Positions 1 through 6,008 of a stretch of DNA of 11,243 nucleotides are shown here, in pieces. Within the stretch, counting starts at the first letter, position 1. The number at the start of each line of letters is the position of its first letter. Both the position numbers and the translations under genes were made by a program. The notes under the pieces are model-generated. The model saw only the letters and a program-made list of their open reading frames with translations, was not told the origin of the DNA and did not search any database. Source of the DNA: Bacteroidota bacterium (lineage in GTDB: Bacteria; Bacteroidota; Bacteroidia; B-17B0; B-17BO); contig CANHPI010000061.1 of assembly GCA_947462425.1 (NCBI GenBank), forward strand, positions 1-11,243, written 5' to 3'.

Positions 1-2748
1 ATAGCCGAGCATACAAAAATGAAAACAGAAGAGATTACCAATGGAATAAAAATTCAACCTAACTGCATTTATATTATACCATCCAACAAAGATTTAAGCA
101 TATTTCACGAAACTTTAAAATTATCAGAACCAAAGGAACCACAAATAAAAAAAAGAAATATTGATTCCTTTTTTCAATCATTGGCAAAACATTGCAAAGA
201 AAAGGCAATTGGTATTTTACTTTCCGGCACTGGCAATGATGGAACACAAGGATTAAAAGATATAAAAGCGGAAGGTGGTTTAACAATTGTGCAAGATCCT
301 TTATCTGCATCATATTCAGGAATGCCACAAAGTGCTATAAAAGCTGAAGTTGCTGACTATATATTAGTTCCTGAAAAAATGCCTCTGCAATTAATCAACA
401 TTACCAAAAATATAAAAAAAGAAATTAGTCTTACAGCTACAAAATCAACACTTCCATCAGAGAGTCAGTTAAAGAAAATATTGAATCTAATACGTAATAA
501 AACGGGTTATGATTTTTCTAATTACAAAACAAATACAATTATTCGCAGAATATATAAAAGAACAACACTCAATCAAATTGAAGATATAGAAGATTATATA
601 ACTTTCCTTCAAACTAATCAAACAGAGATTGAAAAACTATATAAAGATTTTTTAATAGGTGTTACAACATTTTTTAGAGATACCCAAGTTTTTAAAAGTA
701 TAGAAAAAAATGCGATTCCTTTTTTGATAAAAAATTGTATTGAAAAAAAAGAAATTCGGGTATGGGTTTGCGCATGTTCAACGGGAGAAGAAGCCTATTC
801 TCTTGCCATACTATTTAAAGAAGCACTTGAAAAAAATAAACAATTTATTAAAGTAACGATATTTGCTTCTGATATTGATAAAAGTGCTATAAATTTTGCT
901 AGGAAAGGTATATATACCGAAAACTCGTTAAAAAATATGAGCGCAGAAAGACTGGGAAAATATTTTATAGCTAATAAAAATGAATTTCAAATAAAAAAAG
1001 AAATCAGAGATATGATTGTATTTGCATATCATAATGTAATAAGTGACCCACCATTTTCAAAAATGGATATGATTACATGTCGCAATCTGTTAATTTATAT
1101 GAATAGCGATTTGCAAAAAAAAATAATTCCCATTTTTCATTATAGCTTAAACAATGAAGGCATACTTTTACTTGGAACATCTGAAAGTATTGGAGAGTCT
1201 TCAAATTATTTTAATGTATTTGATCCAAAAATAAAATTCTATAAAAAGAAAAACGAAAGTACTGTAATAAAAAATAACACGGTATATGAATTACCATACA
1301 CACAACCAAAACAAATTCATACAACTCATAAAATGAATTCACTAATTAAGAAAAAAACAAATGTATCTGCCCAAATAGATAAAATTTTGATAGAAAATTA
1401 TGCACCACCCTCTGTAATAATTGATAAAGATAATAATGCGCTATATTTTTCGGGTAATACAGGTCTATACTTAGAGCCACCAAGCGGAGAAGCCAGCCTC
1501 AATATTTTAGAAATGGCAAAAAAAGGATTGAAGATAGACTTGGCGGCATCTATAAAAAAAGCAAGAGCAAATAAAATAGAAATAGAAAAAACACATGTAG
1601 AAGTTAAAATTAATGATCACTATGAAACGATTAACTTAATAATTAAACCACTATTAACAAAAGAGACTGATTTAGGTGCTATGATGGTTATTTTTGAAAA
1701 ATCTGATGGTACTAAAAAAACTGATTCAAAGCAAACAGTAAAACATAGCGAAAATCATATAGCAAATGTAAGTGAACTTGAAAAAGAACTCAAGATAGTT
1801 CGCGAACACCTTCAAACAGCTATTAACGAATTAGAAAATTCGAATGAAGACCTACAAACCACTAATGAAGAATATCAATCTACAAACGAAGAACTCCAAA
1901 GCAGTAATGAGGAATTAGAAACATCCAGAGAAGAACTGCAATCTGTTAATGAAGAATTAACTACAGTAAATACAGAACTATCTAATAAAATTGAAAAACT
2001 CTCGGAAACTAATGATGATTTAAATAACCTTTTATCCAGTATTGAATTAGCCACTGTATTTCTTGATAGAAATTTAAACGTAAAAAGATTTACCCCTGCT
2101 GCTACAAAAATATTTAATTTAATACCAACCGATATTGATAGACCAGTTACACACTTATCGAGTAATATTAATTATAAAGCACTTGCTGATGATGTAAAAA
2201 ATACACTAAAAACTTTGGCAGTAAAATCTGTTGATGTAGTAGCAAATGATAACACGTGGTATCACATGCGTATTCTACCATATAGAACAGCAGAAAATAT
2301 AATAGAAGGGGTTTTGGTTACTTTTGTTGATATAACAGAGCAAAAACATACAGCAGAAAAATTAAAAAAAACAAATGAACACTTAAATATCATTATAGAA
2401 AATTTAACAGCAGTGCCTTATAATTGCTCAGCAGATGGTGAAATTAAAATTACATTTGTTGACGAAAGTTGCGAAAAAATTACAGGCTATAAACCCCAAC
2501 ACTTTACGAAAAAAAAATCATTTTGGCTTAGCCGAGTTCACCCAGATGATAAAAAGAAAATACAAGCTGCCTTTGCAAACGTTGTAAAAAAAAGAAATTT
2601 AAGTTTTGTATTTAACTGGAAATGTGCTGATGGAAAATATAAACCATTTATAAATTATATTAAATATATAGCTTCCCAAAATAATCAACCAGCTTATGTT
2701 GTTGGCGTTTGGCAAGAATTTAAAGAAAACAGTAAATTAATAAAATAA
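1..2748 (+). CDS. CheB-CheR-PAS fusion protein (5'-truncated by window edge)
   Basis: A soluble fusion of chemotaxis-type methylesterase (CheB) and SAM-dependent glutamate methyltransferase (CheR) with PAS sensor domains. The frame is open to base 1, and the residues before the first ATG (base 19) read IAEHTK followed by Met, matching the family's HTKMP stretch. That Met is therefore internal and the true start lies upstream. Counting from it: CheB C-terminal half about 1-125, with the catalytic Asp in GTGNDG (D74); the catalytic Ser and His would be upstream. CheR all-helical N-terminal part about 148-215 and SAM-binding part 218-410, with FFR at 218-220, CSTGEEAYS at 253-261, ASDID at 283-287 and CRNLLIY at 354-360, all intact. 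A PAS-like region follows at about 455-560, a long coiled coil at 586-665, a PAS at about 670-775 and a PAS_3-type domain (HPDD at 841-844) to about 900. There is no kinase domain. The next gene, a histidine kinase, starts 4 bases later, so they are probably co-transcribed. The target receptors are not in the window. Confidence 0.93.
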   Translation: MAEHTKMKTEEITNGIKIQPNCIYIIPSNKDLSIFHETLKLSEPKEPQIKKRNIDSFFQSLAKHCKEKAIGILLSGTGNDGTQGLKDIKAEGGLTIVQDPLSASYSGMPQSAIKAEVADYILVPEKMPLQLINITKNIKKEISLTATKSTLPSESQLKKILNLIRNKTGYDFSNYKTNTIIRRIYKRTTLNQIEDIEDYITFLQTNQTEIEKLYKDFLIGVTTFFRDTQVFKSIEKNAIPFLIKNCIEKKEIRVWVCACSTGEEAYSLAILFKEALEKNKQFIKVTIFASDIDKSAINFARKGIYTENSLKNMSAERLGKYFIANKNEFQIKKEIRDMIVFAYHNVISDPPFSKMDMITCRNLLIYMNSDLQKKIIPIFHYSLNNEGILLLGTSESIGESSNYFNVFDPKIKFYKKKNESTVIKNNTVYELPYTQPKQIHTTHKMNSLIKKKTNVSAQIDKILIENYAPPSVIIDKDNNALYFSGNTGLYLEPPSGEASLNILEMAKKGLKIDLAASIKKARANKIEIEKTHVEVKINDHYETINLIIKPLLTKETDLGAMMVIFEKSDGTKKTDSKQTVKHSENHIANVSELEKELKIVREHLQTAINELENSNEDLQTTNEEYQSTNEELQSSNEELETSREELQSVNEELTTVNTELSNKIEKLSETNDDLNNLLSSIELATVFLDRNLNVKRFTPAATKIFNLIPTDIDRPVTHLSSNINYKALADDVKNTLKTLAVKSVDVVANDNTWYHMRILPYRTAENIIEGVLVTFVDITEQKHTAEKLKKTNEHLNIIIENLTAVPYNCSADGEIKITFVDESCEKITGYKPQHFTKKKSFWLSRVHPDDKKKIQAAFANVVKKRNLSFVFNWKCADGKYKPFINYIKYIASQNNQPAYVVGVWQEFKENSKLIK
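1843..1980 (+). repeat. Heptad repeat coding for signalling coiled coil in the CheB-CheR-PAS gene
   Basis: A stretch with an exact 7-residue (21-base) period inside the fusion gene. Asn recurs at residues 609, 616, 623, 630, 644 and 651 (Arg at 637), and Leu at 612, 626, 633, 640, 647 and 654 (Tyr at 619), with Glu-Glu commonly between them. The spacing of Leu and Ser/Thr/Val positions (3 then 4) fits a parallel coiled coil. Such NEEL-type ladders are a known hallmark of CheB-CheR-PAS proteins. By inference the segment transmits signals between the enzymatic half and the C-terminal PAS domains. Confidence 0.85.
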
Positions 2749-2752
2749 AAAA

Positions 2753-4042
2753 ATGATTAAAACAGATTCTGAAAAACATAATTTTTTGAAATTACGTAAA
2801 GCTGCTGAACAAAAATTAAATAAAGATAAAACAGATTTAAAACCTGGAAAAGATTTAGAATTAGGGCTTTACAAAATTGAGTTAGAATTGCAAAATGAGG
2901 AATTGTTGGCAACTCAACAAAATTTAATAGCATCTGTTAACGATTATACTGAACTTTTTGAATATGCACCGATAGGTTACTTTATTTTAGATATAAACGG
3001 GGTTATTTTAAAAGTTAATGAAACAGGCTGTAAACAATTAGGAGTAAGTAAATCAAAATTATTAAATAAATACTTTACTACATTTATAAAACACAAATCC
3101 TGCCAAGATCGTTTTTATTTATACAAAAACTTAACCATTGAATCAGGAAAAAAACAACAAATGGAATGTAAATTAATTAGTCAAAACGGAACTCCTTTTT
3201 TTGGATTAGTTAAAAGCACAAGGATATTAGATGAACATAAAAATTTCAAATTTTTATTATGCACTATTGTAGATATATCAGTACAAAAAAAGCATGAAGA
3301 ATTACTTGAAATTGCATTAAAAAAAGAAATAAAATTAAATGAATTAAAATCACAATTTATTTCAATAGCCTCTCATGAATTTAGAACACCTTTATCAACC
3401 ATATTAACATCAGTTGAACTAATTGAAAGGTATAATAAACAAGAAGATGAAGAAAAAAAAGAAAAACATTTTTATAAAGTCAAGACGTCCATAAACAGAA
3501 TTAAAGAAATTTTAGTTGATTTTTTATCAGCAGATCAAATACAAAAAGGAAATAAAAAAAATAATCCTAAAATATTTAATTTGATTGATTTTATGGATAG
3601 CGTTATAGATGAAACCAAAACATTTGATGGAATGCACACGGTAAAATATACACATAAAAGTGAAAATCAAAATGTTTTTTTAGATGAAACGTTATTAAAA
3701 ACATGCGTAAGCAATATTATTATAAATGCATATAAATACTCACCAAATGGAGGAAATATTAACATAAAAACGGAACAAAAAAAATCCGGAAGTATTACTA
3801 TTGAAATAACAGATGAAGGAATAGGAATACCTGCATCTAATGAATCAAATATATTTGAACAATTTTTTAGAGGCAAAAATACATCCAATATTCCGGGAAC
3901 TGGATTAGGTTTAAGTATTAGTAAAAAATTAGTAAACTTAATGGGAGGAGAAATATCCTTTAAAAGTAAAGAAAATGTAGGGACAACGTTTACCGTAAAA
4001 TTTGAAACTAGGATAGCACCTAAAAGAGAAAAAAAACTGTAA
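2753..4042 (+). CDS. Soluble PAS sensor histidine kinase
   Basis: A 429-residue cytoplasmic histidine kinase with no signal peptide and no membrane segment. An N-terminal helical lead (about 35-60, with the ELELQNEEL motif often seen before PAS domains in such kinases) precedes one PAS domain at about 63-178. The dimerisation/phosphoacceptor domain follows at about 195-265, with the phospho-His H208 in SHEFRTP. The ATPase domain spans about 275-415: N box with N325, G1 box DEGIGIP starting at D354, F box FEQFF at 368-372 and G2 box GTGLGL at 382-387. All catalytic boxes are present, so it should be active. It lacks a receiver or output domain and would need a separate response regulator, which the window does not encode. 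The start lies 4 bases after the stop of the CheB-CheR-PAS gene with no clear Shine-Dalgarno, suggesting co-transcription and perhaps coupled translation. It ends 11 bases from the stop of the convergent lipoprotein gene. Confidence 0.93.
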   Translation: MIKTDSEKHNFLKLRKAAEQKLNKDKTDLKPGKDLELGLYKIELELQNEELLATQQNLIASVNDYTELFEYAPIGYFILDINGVILKVNETGCKQLGVSKSKLLNKYFTTFIKHKSCQDRFYLYKNLTIESGKKQQMECKLISQNGTPFFGLVKSTRILDEHKNFKFLLCTIVDISVQKKHEELLEIALKKEIKLNELKSQFISIASHEFRTPLSTILTSVELIERYNKQEDEEKKEKHFYKVKTSINRIKEILVDFLSADQIQKGNKKNNPKIFNLIDFMDSVIDETKTFDGMHTVKYTHKSENQNVFLDETLLKTCVSNIIINAYKYSPNGGNINIKTEQKKSGSITIEITDEGIGIPASNESNIFEQFFRGKNTSNIPGTGLGLSISKKLVNLMGGEISFKSKENVGTTFTVKFETRIAPKREKKL

Positions 4043-4053
4043 AATAAAAACCT

Positions 4054-4680
4054 CTATTTAAAATTACTTTTGCTATTAAACTTAATGTTTTGTATTTCTT
4101 TATCAAGTTGCTGAACAGTTTCAAAAAGGTTTTGAGTAAATAATTTAATTTTTGATTTTTCGAAGTCTGCCTTATCCAGTTCATTTACTATAATTGTAAC
4201 ACGGTAGGTAGCAATTGTGTATAGTTTTTCAATTTTTACATTATATGGTTTAAGCACAACTCTATGTTTTCCAAAAACCAATTTACCTAAATTTTGATGA
4301 GCCAACTTTGCTTTCTCCAAATTTTTAGTAATATTTATAGCCTTGTTTTTTATTTCATAATTAGAAATACTATCTGCATTCATAATTATATAACTATCTT
4401 TTATAATACGATTATGATATACGTCTATTGAATCTTTTATAGATTGAGCTGTACGAGCTAACAAGGATTCCATTAAATTTGAATTAACCATTTGAATTCC
4501 GCATTCGGGACAAACATCTAATGAGACACTCATTTTATCTTTATGAAGTGGACATGAATATTCTGAGCATAAATTAGGATCATAGTCAGGAGGAGGAATA
4601 TCTGACTTATTATTACAGGACGTAAATAATATAGTACTGATAGATAAAACAACTAAATGCAATCTTAATAAATGCTTCAT
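4054..4680 (-). CDS. Lipoprotein with heavy-metal-binding-like CPLH/CPEC motif
   Basis: A predicted exported lipoprotein of 208 residues. I start it at the ATG ending at 4680 because this places a standard lipoprotein signal directly at the N terminus: MKHLLRLH, then a hydrophobic run, then the lipobox LFTSC with the lipidated Cys at residue 22. An in-frame ATG 14 codons upstream would add a non-signal-like extension. After a Pro/Asp linker comes a Cys/His cluster (C38, C43, H45, C57, C60) reading YSCPLH ... CPECGIQM. It resembles the heavy-metal-binding domain YTCPMHP ... CPKCGM found on copper and other metal efflux proteins, but with CPMH changed to CPLH and the CGM Met shifted by two. Residues about 70-208 look mainly helical with a short beta-like stretch near 155-166, and I do not recognise a family there. 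A metal-binding or metal-sensing envelope role is inference. It is convergent with the upstream kinase and divergent from the Hsp20 gene. Confidence 0.82.
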   Translation of the reverse strand: MKHLLRLHLVVLSISTILFTSCNNKSDIPPPDYDPNLCSEYSCPLHKDKMSVSLDVCPECGIQMVNSNLMESLLARTAQSIKDSIDVYHNRIIKDSYIIMNADSISNYEIKNKAINITKNLEKAKLAHQNLGKLVFGKHRVVLKPYNVKIEKLYTIATYRVTIIVNELDKADFEKSKIKLFTQNLFETVQQLDKEIQNIKFNSKSNFK

Positions 4681-4824
4681 AATAAATATTGATTTATATA
4701 AATTACAAAATAAATATAACAACGATTTAAATAAAATTAAATAACACTTATATACATGTGATATAAAACACTATTAATAGCTTATCAATTATTATATAAA
4801 TAAAACATTAATAATAATCATTTA

Positions 4825-4840
4825 AGGTTATAGCTAACCT
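4825..4840. repeat. Small inverted repeat upstream of the Hsp20 promoter
   Basis: Arms AGGTTA and TAACCT, 6 bases each, separated by TAGC. It lies 25 bases before the candidate -7 box of the Hsp20 gene, where a regulator or the -33 region would sit. An operator role is only a suggestion; an arm length of six can arise by chance. Confidence 0.3.
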
Positions 4841-4865
4841 CATTTATTAAAGCATGTAAATAAAA

Positions 4866-4873
4866 TAATTTTG
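4866..4873 (+). promoter_or_regulatory. Candidate Bacteroidota-type -7 box for Hsp20
   Basis: TAATTTTG is an exact match to the TAnnTTTG -7 consensus used by the Bacteroidota primary sigma factor. It would start transcription near 4879, giving a leader of about 30 bases before the Hsp20 ATG at 4910. No good TTG/TTTG -33 box is seen at the expected distance, so the promoter may depend on an activator or may be a chance match. The box overlaps an in-frame TTG at 4871, which argues against translation starting there. Confidence 0.42.
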
Positions 4874-4909
4874 TATCGTAAAAATTGTTTAACCATAAAA
4901 CTAAAAAAC

Positions 4910-5368
4910 ATGTCATTATTAGTAAAAAAGAACGGAAGTACATTCCCAAATTTAGTAAGTGAATTATTTAACACTGATGTAGTATTAAGACCAAATCTAT
5001 TTGATTTAAGCAGCAGCTTATTAAACGGATTAAATCCCAATTTACCGTCTACAAATATTAGTGAAGATGAAAAATCATTTAAAATAGAGTTAGCTGCACC
5101 TGGCTTAGAGAGAAAGGATTTTAAAGTTGAAACACAAGATGGGACATTAACCATTAGTTCGGAAAAAGAAAAAGAAAGTAAAGAAGAAAAAGAAAATTAT
5201 AGACGAAGGGAATTTTCGTATAGCAGCTTTAGTCGATCATTTCAATTGCCAGAAAACTCTCTTCCAGAAAAAATTGAAGCAAAATACGAAGAAGGTATTC
5301 TTAGATTAACACTTCCAAAAAAAGAGACAACAGAAACTAAGCATAGAAAAGAAATTAAAGTTTCATAA
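4910..5368 (+). CDS. hsp20: Small heat-shock protein, Hsp20/alpha-crystallin family
   Basis: An ATP-independent holdase chaperone of 152 residues that binds unfolding proteins in the cytoplasm and forms oligomers. The short N-terminal arm (about 1-40, with the FPNLVSELF stretch typical of Bacteroidota members) leads into the alpha-crystallin domain at about 44-140: NISEDEKSFKIELAAPG at its start, then the DFKVE and LTISSEKE strands, the RREFSYSSFSRSF loop/strand, and the signature AKYEEGILRLTLPKK. The C-terminal tail RKEIKVS carries the I-x-V/I motif that docks onto neighbouring subunits. The ATG at 4910 is chosen over the in-frame TTG at 4871 because family members begin with MSLLVKK-like residues and a promoter -7 box overlaps the TTG. 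It is a single-gene unit, ended by a strong terminator about 20 bases downstream. No CIRCE element is seen upstream. Confidence 0.95.
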   Translation: MSLLVKKNGSTFPNLVSELFNTDVVLRPNLFDLSSSLLNGLNPNLPSTNISEDEKSFKIELAAPGLERKDFKVETQDGTLTISSEKEKESKEEKENYRRREFSYSSFSRSFQLPENSLPEKIEAKYEEGILRLTLPKKETTETKHRKEIKVS

Positions 5369-5389
5369 AGAATAAAAAATAAAAAATAA

Positions 5390-5422
5390 AAAAACCTGCC
5401 CCAACAAGGCAGGTTTTTTTTT
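5390..5422 (+). terminator. Intrinsic terminator of the Hsp20 gene
   Basis: An 11-bp perfect stem AAAAACCTGCC / GGCAGGTTTTT with the 7-base loop CCAACAA, followed by a continued T run to 5422. It starts 22 bases after the Hsp20 stop. The A-run on the left arm means it could also work on the minus strand, but no minus-strand gene ends there. Confidence 0.93.
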
Positions 5423-5606
5423 ATAATTAGTAAACCCTAAATAGTAAATAGAATTAAAAGTATGTCTACATATTTCTAATTCTAATAAATAATACAACGT
5501 ATTAAAAAATAATCACTTTGTTTTAAATCATTATAAAAACAAAAACGAATCATTTATATAAAGTATAAGTAAACTTAATTTAGTATTAAATAAAAACATA
5601 ACTGCT

Positions 5607-5801
5607 ATGAAAAAACTAAAAACAAACCATCATTTATTAGAAAGAATGATTAAAATTATGAGTAAAGGTTACTACTCTGACTTTAGCGATTATCATCCAG
5701 ATCCTACACATCCAGATGACAATAATGATCATACGGAAAAAAATGAGAAGAATGATTTTTCAAATCCAAATGGTAAAACAAAAAGTAAACTTAAAAGATA
5801 A
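5607..5801 (+). CDS. Small hypothetical protein, Asp/His/Asn-rich (64 aa)
   Basis: An unrecognised 64-codon frame. Residues 1-20 are basic and amphipathic (MKKLKTNHHLLERMIKIMSK). They are followed by a strikingly polar middle rich in Tyr, Asp, His and Pro (YYSDFSDYHPDPTHPDD, then NNDH), and a Lys/Asn tail ending KSKLKR. There is no signal peptide and no membrane segment. A second possible start is Met18 (5658), which would give a 47-residue product starting MSKGYYSDF. Support for it being real: an intact frame in an otherwise stop-rich spacer, a codon pattern unlike random AT-rich DNA in the Asp/His segment, and a hairpin 8 bases after its stop. Against: short length, no convincing promoter, no recognisable homologue. 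The Asp/His cluster could bind a metal, but that is speculation. Confidence 0.45.
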   Translation: MKKLKTNHHLLERMIKIMSKGYYSDFSDYHPDPTHPDDNNDHTEKNEKNDFSNPNGKTKSKLKR

Positions 5802-5808
5802 TACATAG

Positions 5809-5844
5809 AGTTGATAATTTATAATACTTCATAAACTATCAACT
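5809..5844 (+). repeat. Hairpin after the small hypothetical gene
   Basis: An 8-bp perfect outer stem AGTTGATA / TATCAACT, one A-C mismatch, then a 5-bp inner stem TTTAT / ATAAA around the loop AATACTTC. It begins 8 bases after the stop of the 64-codon gene, where a transcript end is expected. There is no proper T run after it, so it is either a weak terminator or a 3'-end stabilising structure. Confidence 0.55.
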
Positions 5845-5961
5845 TAATAACTTTTGACAAATCAGCGAATGAATAATTAAAAATAAAAAACAGCATTTAA
5901 TAACTAAATAAACTAATTTGTAATAAATCATAAGTTAAAATGCTTAATCACATAAAGCAAA

Positions 5962-5988
5962 TTTTTCAAATGTAATACATTTGAAAAA
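5962..5988. repeat. 27-bp palindrome upstream of the triple-PAS kinase
   Basis: Perfect 12-base arms (TTTTTCAAATGT and ACATTTGAAAAA) around the 3-base centre AAT, ending 20 bases before the kinase start codon at 6009. No T run follows on either strand, so a terminator is unlikely. Its two halves carry TACATTTG on opposite strands, each an exact TAnnTTTG match. The most likely roles are a regulator binding site overlapping the promoter or a hairpin near the translation start. Confidence 0.7.
5976..5983 (+). promoter_or_regulatory. Candidate -7 box of the triple-PAS kinase, inside the palindrome
   Basis: TACATTTG matches TAnnTTTG exactly and would place the transcript start near 5989, just at the end of the palindrome, with a leader of about 20 bases. 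A GGAG at 5991-5994 lies in that leader but 14 bases from the ATG, far for a Shine-Dalgarno. No TTG is present at the -33 distance, which weakens the call. Confidence 0.35.
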
Positions 5989-6008
5989 GTGGAGAAAGTT
6001 TACTATTT

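Noticed and set aside
4043..4053. Bidirectional terminator between the converging kinase and lipoprotein genes
   Set aside because: Only 11 bases separate the stops and no inverted repeat spans them.
4681..4722. Longer start for the lipoprotein at 4722
   Set aside because: It would put 14 residues before a well-formed lipoprotein signal peptide that itself begins with Met-Lys.
4681..4740. Promoter for the lipoprotein on the minus strand (TTATTTTG at 4713-4706)
   Set aside because: One mismatch in the invariant TA and no TTG at the right distance; not better than chance in this AT-rich spacer.
4871..4909. N-terminal extension of Hsp20 from an in-frame TTG
   Set aside because: The extra 13 residues do not fit the family, the ATG at 4910 gives the standard start, and a promoter -7 box overlaps the TTG.
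4840..5154. Minus-strand open frame across the start of Hsp20
   Set aside because: It lies antisense to a clearly coding chaperone gene and its translation resembles no protein; it is a shadow frame.
5490..5504. Short palindrome TAATAC-AAC-GTATTA
   Set aside because: Six-base arms of mostly A and T in an AT-rich spacer; likely chance.
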